A DNA stretch of 64,000 bases from CBFHND01 sp965657085 (GTDB lineage Bacteria > Pseudomonadota > Alphaproteobacteria > Rhodobacterales > Rhodobacteraceae), in assembly GCA_965657085.1 (NCBI GenBank), contig CBFHND010000011.1:1-64000 (forward strand). Direction: 5' to 3'. The translations under genes were made by a program, and so were the position numbers. Below are positions 33,979-41,287 of this stretch, in pieces; position 1 is the stretch's first letter, and each line of letters begins with the position of its first letter. The notes under the pieces are model-generated. The model was given only the letters and a program-made list of their open reading frames with translations. It did no database searches and had not been told where the DNA came from.

Positions 33979-34455
33979 ATGAACATCCTTGTCCTCTGCA
34001 CCGGCAACTCGGCCCGCTCGATCCTTCTGGAAAGCATTTTCAACACCACCGCCCCGGGGCGGGTCCGCGCCTTTTCGGCAGGCTCCAAGCCGTCAGGCGC
34101 GGTGCATCCGCAGTCTCTGGTCCTGCTGGGTGCGCTTGGCCATGATCTGAGCGGCGCACGCTCCAAAAGCTGGGATGAGTTCGCCACTGAGGACGCCCCG
34201 GTGATGGATGCGGTGATCACTGTTTGCGGGTCCGCAGCGGGCGAGACCTGTCCGATGTGGCCCGGAGCGCCCGTGCGCGCGCATTGGGGTGTCGAAGACC
34301 CGGCAGCCGCGGACGAACCCGATTGGGAAGCAGCGTTTCAGAGCGCTTATGGGATCCTGTCGCGCCGGGCCGCGGCCTTCTTGTCGGATCCTGTTGAAAC
34401 CATGGACGCCCCCGCGCTTCAGGCGGCCTTGAACACGGCGGGAGAGATCGCATGA
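33979..34455 (+). CDS. arsC: Arsenate reductase, low-molecular-weight phosphatase type
   Basis: The 158-residue protein has the phosphatase-like P-loop C7-TGNSA-R13 and the two further cysteines C83 and C91 (TVCGSAAGETCPMWPG) used in the thiol relay of ArsC enzymes that reduce arsenate to arsenite. The ATG at 33979 starts exactly at the family N-terminus MNILVLC. Its stop overlaps the next ATG (ATGA), coupling it to an aquaglyceroporin gene, the arrangement that lets reduced arsenite leave the cell. Confidence 0.9.
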   Translation: MNILVLCTGNSARSILLESIFNTTAPGRVRAFSAGSKPSGAVHPQSLVLLGALGHDLSGARSKSWDEFATEDAPVMDAVITVCGSAAGETCPMWPGAPVRAHWGVEDPAAADEPDWEAAFQSAYGILSRRAAAFLSDPVETMDAPALQAALNTAGEIA

Positions 34456-35102
34456 TGCAGAAACTGGCGGCCGAAGGGCTGGGCACCGCCTTCCTGCTGA
34501 TCGGGGTCGTGGGATCGGGGATCATGGGCGAGACGCTGGCAGGCGGCAATGTCGCCATCGCCCTTCTGGCCAATGCCATCGCCACGGGCTGCATGCTCTA
34601 CCTGATCATCACCGTGCTCGGTCATATTTCCGGCGCGCATTTCAACCCGGCGGTCACGCTGGCCTTCTGGCTGCGCGGAGAGATCAGCACGAAACCGGCG
34701 CTGGCCTATGTGGGCGTGCAGATCGTCGGCGGCATCCTGGGCGTCTGGGCGACACATGCGATGTTTGACCTGCCGATCCTTCAGGCGTCGGACACGATGC
34801 ACCGCACGGGCGGCGCGCAATGGTGGTCGGAAACGGTGGCGACCTTCGGACTTTTGTTCGTGATCTTCGGCGGGCTGCGGGCACGGCCCGATGCGGTGCC
34901 GACACTGGTCGCGCTCTATATCACCGGGGCCTACTGGTACACGTCCTCAACCAGCTTCGCGAACCCCGCCGTGACCATCGCACGCGGTTTTTCTGACACG
35001 TTCGCAGGGATTTATCCCGGCCATATCGCCGCTTTCATCATCGCCCAGATCGTCGCGGTTTTCATCGCCCACGTGGTGCTGCGGCCTCTTTTTCAGGACT
35101 GA
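34452..35102 (+). CDS. aqpS: Aquaporin/aquaglyceroporin, probable arsenite channel (AqpS-like)
   Basis: The 216-residue MIP-family channel shows both NPA motifs (N65-P-A in GAHFNPAVT and N171-P-A in FANPAVTIAR) with the selectivity-filter arginine R178. Six hydrophobic segments are present. The family moves water and small neutral solutes. Overlap with arsC mirrors the aqpS-arsC arrangement known in rhizobial ars operons, where the channel exports As(OH)3. The arsenite role is inferred from context. Confidence 0.87.
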   Translation: MMQKLAAEGLGTAFLLIGVVGSGIMGETLAGGNVAIALLANAIATGCMLYLIITVLGHISGAHFNPAVTLAFWLRGEISTKPALAYVGVQIVGGILGVWATHAMFDLPILQASDTMHRTGGAQWWSETVATFGLLFVIFGGLRARPDAVPTLVALYITGAYWYTSSTSFANPAVTIARGFSDTFAGIYPGHIAAFIIAQIVAVFIAHVVLRPLFQD

Positions 35103-35104
35103 CC

Positions 35105-35728
35105 TCAGGCCAGTGAGGTCACCCACAGGATCGACGCATCTTCGTCCGAGATGCTGATGACGTTGTGGCCCATGGTGGCATCGTAATAGGCGCTGTCGCC
35201 CCGCCGCATGTCCACGGGTTCGTAGAATTCGGTATAAAGCCGCACAACACCGGTGAGCACATAGAGAAACTCTTCACCGTCGTGGCGCACCCAACCGTCG
35301 AATTCATCCATCGACCGGGCACGGACCCGCGCGCGGTAGGGCAGCATCTGTTTCTTGGTCAGGGTTTCGGCCAGAAGCTCGTGTTCGTAGGTGGCCGTGG
35401 CCTGCGCTGTCCCCGCGCCCGCCTTGGTCACGGCCATGCGGCCATTGACCCGTTCGGCCTGTGGCGGGGTGAACAGCTGCGGCACTGAAATCTCCAGACC
35501 CACGGCCAGCTTTTTCAGCGCGTCATAGGTGGGCGACATCTGGCCGTTCTCGATCTTGCTGAGGGTCGAACGCGCCAGCCCCGCCTGCCCTGCGGCCTGC
35601 TCCAACGTCCAGTTGCGCGCCTTGCGCAACTCGCGCACGCGCGCGCCAAGGTCCAAGGGCTCGGCACTTTCGTCCAGACCACCCTCGCGGGCGATGCGGA
35701 TCAGCGATTTTGGGTCCTGTCCTGTCAT
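35105..35728 (-). CDS. XRE-family transcriptional regulator with cupin domain
   Basis: The 207-residue protein has an N-terminal helix-turn-helix (LGARVRELRKARNWTLEQAAGQAGLARSTLSKIENG) and a C-terminal cupin domain (HDGEEFLYVLTGVVRLY, MRRGDSAYYDATMGHNV). This combination binds DNA and senses a small molecule. It converges on the aquaporin with two bases between stops and is divergent from the acyl-CoA ligase at 35794, which it may regulate. The effector is unknown. Confidence 0.9.
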   Translation of the reverse strand: MTGQDPKSLIRIAREGGLDESAEPLDLGARVRELRKARNWTLEQAAGQAGLARSTLSKIENGQMSPTYDALKKLAVGLEISVPQLFTPPQAERVNGRMAVTKAGAGTAQATATYEHELLAETLTKKQMLPYRARVRARSMDEFDGWVRHDGEEFLYVLTGVVRLYTEFYEPVDMRRGDSAYYDATMGHNVISISDEDASILWVTSLA

Positions 35729-35793
35729 GCAGCTTCTATAGGATGCGCGGCACCCGCTTGCAACGGCAGGGCGCTGTGGGTACGGCTTGGCCC

Positions 35794-37308
35794 ATGCTGT
35801 CGCTCTTTGATCAAGGCCCTGCCGCGCCCTGCCCTGCGCCCTTCAACATGGCCGCCCACGTGCTGGGCCGCGCGCCGAATATGGGCGACAAGACAGCACT
35901 TTCCGTCCTTTACGAAGATCACAGCGAAGACCTGAGCTTTGCCGAACTCGAAGCGGCGGTGCGCGGCACGGCCACGGGGCTGCGCGAGCGGGCGCGCCCC
36001 GGCGAGATGATCCTGATGCGGCTGGGCAATACGCCCGACTTTCCCATCGCCTATCTTGGCGCGCTGGCGGCGGGGTTGGTGCCCATTCCCACCTCCTCGG
36101 CGCTGACCGAGGTTGAGGTCGCCGCGATCCTGCGCGATCTGCCGGTGCGACTGATCCTGCGCGATGCTGGCGTGGCCTGTCCCGATGATGCGCGCATCTG
36201 CGATGTGGAACCCTTGCGCGCGATGCGCAGCCTGCCGCCCGCCGCCTATGCCATGGGCGATCCCGACCGGCTGGGATACGTGATCTATACCTCCGGCACC
36301 TCGGGCGTGCCGCGCGCCGTGGGCCATGCGCACCGTGCAATCTGGGCACGGGGGATGATGCATCAAGGCTGGTACGGCCTAAGCAATGAAGACCGGATGT
36401 GCCACGCGGGTGCGTTCAACTGGACCTACACGCTGGGCACAGGGTTGATGGACCCGTGGACGCTGGGCGCCACCGCGCTGATCCCGGCCCCCGGCACCGC
36501 GCCGGCCGATCTGCCCCGGCTGATCGCCGATCACCGCGCCACGATCTTCGCTGCCGCCCCCGGTGTCTACCGCCAGATGCTGCGCGGCGTGGAACGCCTT
36601 GATGCCCCCGCCCTGCGCCACGGGCTGAGTGCGGGGGAAAAGCTGCCCCGCGTCACCCGCGCGGCATGGGAGGCGAAAAGCGGCACGCCCGTGTTCGAGG
36701 CTTACGGAATGTCCGAGTGTTCGACTTTCATCTCGGGGTGTCCCGCGAAGCCGTCGGCCCCCGGCGCGCTGGGGGCGCCACAGCCCGGCCGCCGCGTGGC
36801 CATCGTGGATGAGGCCGGTGCGCCCGTGCCCATCGGCACCCCCGGCACCATCGCCGTGGACCGCGCCGATCCGGGCCTGATGCTGGAATACATCGGCGCG
36901 CCCGAAGACACCGCCGCACGGATGCGCGGGCGTTGGTTCCTGACCGGTGACGAGGGCGCGATGGATGCGCACCACCAGATCACCTACCTTGGCCGCGCCG
37001 ATGACATGATGAACGCGGGCGGCTACCGCGTGTCGCCCATCGAGGTCGAACAGGTTCTGGCCCATGCGCCCGGCATCAGCGGCGTGGCTGCGACCGATGT
37101 GGCGGTCAAGGAAGGCACCCGCGTCATCGCCGCCTTCTACACCGCCGCCGCCCCGCTGGACGAAACCGCCCTGCGCGCCTATGTCGAGGACAAGCTGGCG
37201 CGCTACAAACACCCGCGCCTTTACGTCCACGTGCCCGACCTGCCCATGGGTGCCAACGGAAAACTCCTGCGCAGACGCCTGCGCGACAGCTGGAAAGCCA
37301 ACCGATGA
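35794..37308 (+). CDS. AMP-dependent acyl-CoA synthetase/ligase
   Basis: The 504-residue ANL-superfamily enzyme has the P-loop YTSGTSGVPRAVGHAHR, FEAYGMSECSTF, the hinge FLTGDEGAMDAHHQITYLGRADDMMNAGGYRVSPIEVE and the catalytic lysine in GANGKLLRRRL. The acid substrate is unresolved. ATG 35794 (MLSLFDQGPAAPCPAPFNMA) matches the family N-terminus; the frame extends 28 residues upstream without support. Its stop overlaps the next start (ATGA), coupling it to a FrnE/DsbA-type protein. Confidence 0.9.
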   Translation: MLSLFDQGPAAPCPAPFNMAAHVLGRAPNMGDKTALSVLYEDHSEDLSFAELEAAVRGTATGLRERARPGEMILMRLGNTPDFPIAYLGALAAGLVPIPTSSALTEVEVAAILRDLPVRLILRDAGVACPDDARICDVEPLRAMRSLPPAAYAMGDPDRLGYVIYTSGTSGVPRAVGHAHRAIWARGMMHQGWYGLSNEDRMCHAGAFNWTYTLGTGLMDPWTLGATALIPAPGTAPADLPRLIADHRATIFAAAPGVYRQMLRGVERLDAPALRHGLSAGEKLPRVTRAAWEAKSGTPVFEAYGMSECSTFISGCPAKPSAPGALGAPQPGRRVAIVDEAGAPVPIGTPGTIAVDRADPGLMLEYIGAPEDTAARMRGRWFLTGDEGAMDAHHQITYLGRADDMMNAGGYRVSPIEVEQVLAHAPGISGVAATDVAVKEGTRVIAAFYTAAAPLDETALRAYVEDKLARYKHPRLYVHVPDLPMGANGKLLRRRLRDSWKANR

Positions 37309-37961
37309 TCAAGCTCGATATCATGTCCGACCCGATTTGCCCCTGGTGCTATATCGGCAAGGCCCATCTGGACAAGGCGCTGGCCGCCAACCCCGATCAC
37401 CCGTTCACCATCGAATGGCACCCTTTTCAGCTGAACCCCGACATGCCCGCAGGCGGCATGGACCGGCGCGAATACCTTGAGACCAAGTTCGGCGGCAAGG
37501 AGGCGGCGGTCAAAGCCTATGCGCCCGTGGTCGAACACGCGCAAAAAGCGGGCCTCAAGATCGACTTTGAAGGGATGAAACGCACGCCCAACACCCTGAA
37601 TGCGCACCGGCTGATCCACTGGGCGGGGATCGAAGGGCGCCAGACAGCGGCGGTGGCCGCCCTGTTCAATGCCTATTTCGTGGAGGCGCGCGACATCGGG
37701 GATGCCGACGTGCTGGCCGACGTGGCCGACAGCATCGAAATGGACGCAGCCGTGGTGCGCAAGCTGCTGGCAGGTGATGCCGATGCACAGTCCATCCGCG
37801 ACCGCGACGCGCACAGCCGGTCGATGGGCATATCGTCGGTGCCGACCTTCATCGTGGCTGGCCAGCACGCTGTGCCGGGTGCACAGCCGCCAGAACTGTG
37901 GGCGCGGGTGATTGGTGAATTGAAGGACCAGCAAGAGGCCGCGACGGGCACGGGCGACTAG
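37305..37961 (+). CDS. DsbA-family oxidoreductase, FrnE-like
   Basis: The 218-residue cytoplasmic protein (no signal peptide) has a thioredoxin-fold active site CPWC in MSDPICPWCYIGKAHLDKAL. The helical insert (FQLNPDMPAGGMDRREYLETKFGG) and the cis-Pro loop SSVPTFIVAGQHAVPGAQPP are those of FrnE/2-hydroxychromene-2-carboxylate-isomerase-like proteins. It likely handles thiol-disulfide or glutathione-type chemistry. It is translationally coupled to the acyl-CoA ligase. Confidence 0.92.
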   Translation: MIKLDIMSDPICPWCYIGKAHLDKALAANPDHPFTIEWHPFQLNPDMPAGGMDRREYLETKFGGKEAAVKAYAPVVEHAQKAGLKIDFEGMKRTPNTLNAHRLIHWAGIEGRQTAAVAALFNAYFVEARDIGDADVLADVADSIEMDAAVVRKLLAGDADAQSIRDRDAHSRSMGISSVPTFIVAGQHAVPGAQPPELWARVIGELKDQQEAATGTGD

Positions 37962-37977
37962 CCCGGGCCGCGCCCGA

Positions 37978-37994
37978 CCCTCCCCCCGGGAGGG
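37978..37994 (+). terminator. GC hairpin after the FrnE-like gene
   Basis: CCCTCCC-CCC-GGGAGGG is a 7-bp perfect stem beginning 17 bases after the stop. It has no T-tract, so it may pause or protect the mRNA end rather than act as a classical intrinsic terminator. Confidence 0.4.
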
Positions 37995-38263
37995 CGCATT
38001 GGCGATGCCGCACGTAGCCATCATCACATCCATGCTTTTGGCCCATTGTCCCGCACACAGGGCGCAGCGCCCACCCAGGGTCGGTCGCGGCCCTCATCGC
38101 CCTTTCTGTCAAAGCCCCCGCCGCCGCTTTGGTGCCCGCCGCGCAACACTTGGCCCCTTGCGTCACAAAACTGTAGAAAACACCGCCCCACTGGATTAAC
38201 CTGCCTTAAAAATATGGGGGCTAAAGCCCTCTGCATAACAAGAACGCATTGCGAGCGGGCAAT
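37995..38263. other. Gene-free interval
   Basis: I see no supportable gene here on either strand. A short stem (GGGCT/AGCCC) lies about 30 bases before the LicD-like start region. The interval presumably holds the promoter of the LicD-like gene, but no clear -35/-10 pair stands out. Confidence 0.5.
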
Positions 38264-39175
38264 ATGGCAGATGAAAAACAAAACGCCCGAAAGGCGCGGC
38301 GCGCCCGTGTGGCCGAGATCCGGTTGATCGCGCTGGCCGAGGTGGCAACCAAATCGGCCAGCATCGACCCTTGGCGCTACTACGGGGAATTGAAGCAACT
38401 GGCCCAACGCCCCATGACCACGGAATGGCTGGAAGCCGCGGTGATGATCTGCGCCATCGGCAAGATCCGCCCGGCCAAGGCCATGGGGTTTCTGGCCAAG
38501 CTGAAACAGCGCCGCGAAGAGGCCGGGGAACGCGACCAGTTTGACGCCTTCGATGCCCGCGTGCGCGACTATCTTGCGCCCTACCGCATGACCAACCACG
38601 CCTATTCCATGGGCACCTTCGCGGATGTGGACAACGCCGCCGTCTGGCAAAAGGTCGAAGCCCACCTGAGCGATCTGCGCGACGAAGGCTACGAAGTGTT
38701 TTTGAACTCCGGCACCCTTTTGGGCCTGATCCGCGACGAACGGTTGATCGAACATGACGACGACATCGATCTGGCCGTGATCCTGAAGTCAAAATCCGAG
38801 GCCAAGGCCGCCGAAGAATGGCAAGGCTTGCGTGCCAAGCTCGAAGCGCGCGGCATTTTCGATGCCAAGAACTATGACCAACCGGCGGTTTATAAACTCT
38901 TGCCTGCGGGCGAAACGCAGATCGACCTGTTTCCGGCATGGGTGCAGCGCGGCAAGGTCTATGTCTTTCCCCACACCCATGGTGAGTTGTCGCAAGGCGA
39001 TGTCCTGCCCCTGCGCACCTGCGAGATCACGGGCAACGCCCTGCCCGCCAACCCTGAAAAGATGCTGGCCATCAACTACGGTGAAAACTGGCGCACCCCT
39101 GATCCCACGTTCAAATTTCCATGGACCGCAGCGCGCAAGCGTTTCGCCCCCTTCCTTGAAAGGCTGTCCTCATGA
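38264..39175 (+). CDS. LicD/fukutin-like nucleotidyltransferase-fold protein
   Basis: The 303-residue protein carries the LicD-type active site FLNSGTLLGLIRDERLIEHDDDIDLAV (about residues 147-171; GTLLGLIR and HDDDID are diagnostic) followed by KLLPAGETQIDLFPAW. LicD proteins transfer phosphocholine or phosphoglycerol-like groups from CDP-activated donors to glycans. The ~110-residue N-terminal helical region is not recognised. ATG 38264 is preferred over the TTG five codons upstream. The stop overlaps the downstream cytidylyltransferase start (ATGA), so donor synthesis and transfer are likely linked. Confidence 0.83.
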   Translation: MADEKQNARKARRARVAEIRLIALAEVATKSASIDPWRYYGELKQLAQRPMTTEWLEAAVMICAIGKIRPAKAMGFLAKLKQRREEAGERDQFDAFDARVRDYLAPYRMTNHAYSMGTFADVDNAAVWQKVEAHLSDLRDEGYEVFLNSGTLLGLIRDERLIEHDDDIDLAVILKSKSEAKAAEEWQGLRAKLEARGIFDAKNYDQPAVYKLLPAGETQIDLFPAWVQRGKVYVFPHTHGELSQGDVLPLRTCEITGNALPANPEKMLAINYGENWRTPDPTFKFPWTAARKRFAPFLERLSS

Positions 39176-39594
39176 GCAAGACGCAAAAACCCGTGACCGT
39201 CATCACCTATGGCACCTTCGATCTGTTCCATTATGGCCATGTGCGCCTGTTGGAACGGTTGTCGAAACTGGGCGATGAACTGATCGTGGCCTGTTCGACA
39301 GATGAATTCAACGCGGTCAAGGGCAAGAAACCCTGCGCTGTGCCTTACGACCACCGCGTCTATATCCTTGAGGCCTGCCGCTATGTCAGCCGCGTGATCC
39401 CCGAAACCCACTGGGAACAGAAACGCGATGACATCGTGAAATACGGCGCGGACATTTTCGCCATGGGTGACGATTGGGAGGGGCATTTCGACGATCTGGG
39501 CGATCTGTGCAAGGTGATCTACCTGCCCCGCACCGCAGAAATCTCATCGACCGAACTCAAGGCGCAGGTTCACGCCTCGGCCTCGGTGGCCTGA
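39172..39594 (+). CDS. Glycerol-3-phosphate cytidylyltransferase-like enzyme
   Basis: The 140-residue protein has the nucleotidyltransferase signature GTFDLFHYGHVRLLERL (H20-x2-H23), the R-Y-I-L-E-A segment and the ISSTELK motif. This is the pattern of TagD/GCT enzymes, which make CDP-glycerol from CTP and glycerol-3-phosphate; other alcohol phosphates are possible. It overlaps the LicD-like gene by ATGA. A candidate terminator lies about 70 bases downstream. Confidence 0.88.
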   Translation: MSKTQKPVTVITYGTFDLFHYGHVRLLERLSKLGDELIVACSTDEFNAVKGKKPCAVPYDHRVYILEACRYVSRVIPETHWEQKRDDIVKYGADIFAMGDDWEGHFDDLGDLCKVIYLPRTAEISSTELKAQVHASASVA

Positions 39595-39665
39595 GCGCTT
39601 CTTTTCGCCGAAACAGTTTTTTTCTCCACCTGAGATTGTGACGCCGCACAGAACCGTTTAAGGGT

Positions 39666-39687
39666 GACGCGAACCCGCGTCGGTTTT
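39666..39687 (+). terminator. Candidate intrinsic terminator after the cytidylyltransferase
   Basis: GACGCG-AACC-CGCGTC followed by GGTTTTCG and a further TTTT forms a short GC-rich stem with a T-rich tail. It lies between the cytidylyltransferase stop (39594) and the MFS gene start (39706). Confidence 0.5.
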
Positions 39688-39705
39688 CGTGTTTTCAGGT
39701 GTCAT

Positions 39706-40941
39706 TTGTCCAAGTCCCATAACCCCGGCACGCCCGGCGCGCCCGCTATGATCGGTAGAACGGAATTCATTGCGCTGATCGCGATGATGTTCTCGACCAT
39801 CGCGTTTTCCATCGATGCGATGCTGCCCGCGATGCCCGAGATCGCCGCCGATCTGACCCCGGACGCGCCCAACCGTGCGCCCTTGATCCTGACATGTTTC
39901 GTGATTGGCATGGGGCTTGGCACCTTTGTCACCGGGCCGCTGTCCGATGCCTTTGGCCGCAAGCCCTTGGTCTATGCGGGAGCGGCCCTTTACTGCCTGT
40001 CCGCCGCGGTGGCGTGGATGGCGCAATCGCTTGAACTGGTTCTGGCGGCGCGGCTGATGCAGGGGTTGGGGGCGGCTGGTCCCCGGGTCGTGGCCGTGGC
40101 GATCATCCGCGATCTTTTTGCGGGGCGCGAAATGGCGCGCATCATGTCCATTGCCATGATTCTCTTCACGCTGGTGCCTGCCTTTGCGCCCGCGATGGGG
40201 GCGCTGATCATGATGGTCACCGGCTGGCGCGGCATCTTTGGCGCCTTCATCACCTTTTCCGCTATCTCCGTGCTCTGGCTGGGCCTGCGCCTGCCCGAAA
40301 CACTGGAGCGCACCAACCGGCGGCCCTTGCGGCTGGGCCTGATGACAGCGGCAGTACGCGAAATGCTGACCCACCCGACCGTGCGCCTGTCGATTGCAGT
40401 GCAAACGCTGGCGATGACCATGCTCTTTTCCACCCTGACGATGATCCAGCCCATTTACGACGTCAGCTTTGACCGGGCCGAGACCTTTCCCTACTGGTTC
40501 GGGGTCATCGCCCTGATCTCGGGTACAGCCAGCCTTGCCAATGCGGTGATCGTGGTGCGGCTTGGCATGCTGCGGCTGGTGACATGGGCGCTTGGGACCC
40601 AGATCGTGCTGTCTTCGGTGCTGCTCATCCTGTTGGTGTCGGATGTGCAGGGGGGCTTTTACATTTTCATGTTGTGGCAATTCGCCCTGTTCTGTCAGGC
40701 CGGGTTTACCGTGGGCAACCTCAATGCCATCGCGATGGAACCGATGGGCCATATCGCGGGCATGGCCGCCTCGGTCATCGGGTCGATCTCGACGGTGCTG
40801 GCGGCCCTTTTCGCATCGCCCATCGCGATGCTGTTCGATGGAACACCCATCCCCCTGATTGCCACGGTGCTGGCCCTGTCGGGCCTTGGTTTCATCCTGA
40901 TGCGAATGATGGCACGGGCCGGCAGGCGCCTGCCCCCCTGA
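39706..40941 (+). CDS. MFS multidrug efflux transporter (Bcr/CflA type)
   Basis: The 411-residue protein has twelve hydrophobic segments. The N-terminal helix is IALIAMMFSTIAFSIDAMLPAMPEI and the MFS motif A is GPLSDAFGRKPLVYAG, followed by RLMQGLGAAGPRVVAVAIIRDLF, the hallmark of Bcr/CflA drug-proton antiporters. Substrate is unknown. The TTG start at 39706 has AGGTG five bases before it; ATG 39748 would give a 397-residue protein but has no ribosome binding site. Confidence 0.9.
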   Translation: MSKSHNPGTPGAPAMIGRTEFIALIAMMFSTIAFSIDAMLPAMPEIAADLTPDAPNRAPLILTCFVIGMGLGTFVTGPLSDAFGRKPLVYAGAALYCLSAAVAWMAQSLELVLAARLMQGLGAAGPRVVAVAIIRDLFAGREMARIMSIAMILFTLVPAFAPAMGALIMMVTGWRGIFGAFITFSAISVLWLGLRLPETLERTNRRPLRLGLMTAAVREMLTHPTVRLSIAVQTLAMTMLFSTLTMIQPIYDVSFDRAETFPYWFGVIALISGTASLANAVIVVRLGMLRLVTWALGTQIVLSSVLLILLVSDVQGGFYIFMLWQFALFCQAGFTVGNLNAIAMEPMGHIAGMAASVIGSISTVLAALFASPIAMLFDGTPIPLIATVLALSGLGFILMRMMARAGRRLPP

Positions 40942-40944
40942 CCC

Positions 40945-41124
40945 TCAGATCAGCAGCATATAAGGCCAACACAGCAAAATCAGCAGCACCAACAGCAACG
41001 AGATCACGATTGTCAGGCACACGGTCCGTACGGTGCGATAGGATTTGACGATCGCCTGAAACCATCCCAGCCGGATATCAACCTCGTTTCGAGTGTCATC
41101 GGCCTTTGGTTGTTCACCAGTCAT
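40945..41124 (-). CDS. Small single-span membrane protein, 59 residues
   Basis: Translation of the minus strand gives MTGEQPKADDTRNEVDIRLG at the N-terminus, a basic WFQAIVKSYRTVRT linker and a hydrophobic CLTIVISLLLVLLILLCWPY helix at the C-terminus. GGGGGAAAG stands about 5-8 bases before the ATG, a good ribosome binding site. The protein looks like a tail-anchored inner-membrane peptide with a charged cytoplasmic end. It lies downstream of mfd on the same strand and converges on the MFS gene with three bases between stops. I recognise no family. Confidence 0.7.
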   Translation of the reverse strand: MTGEQPKADDTRNEVDIRLGWFQAIVKSYRTVRTVCLTIVISLLLVLLILLCWPYMLLI

Positions 41125-41287
41125 CAGCTTTCCCCCAGTTGAAAAGACTGATTCCCGCCTAAAGCCAACACTGACGCCATGTGGAGTCAGAAGTTTTGAC
41201 TCGGAACGTAGAAGCCCTCGGTCAAGTTTTTCTTAACTGTCACGCCAACACCTGCCAAAATCTGTAAATTTTCATAGATAACAAAGC
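41125..41287. promoter_or_regulatory. Gap between mfd and the small membrane protein
   Basis: This 163-base stretch is AT-richer than its surroundings. It contains a 6-bp hairpin (GAGTCA...TGACTC, 41184-41202) without a T-tract. It probably holds the end of the mfd transcript and the promoter of the 59-residue protein; no gene is supported. Confidence 0.35.

Noticed and set aside
37999..38199. 66-codon plus-strand frame in the gap before the LicD-like gene
   Set aside because: Composition is Arg/Pro-rich shadow-like sequence with no ribosome binding site and no recognisable feature.
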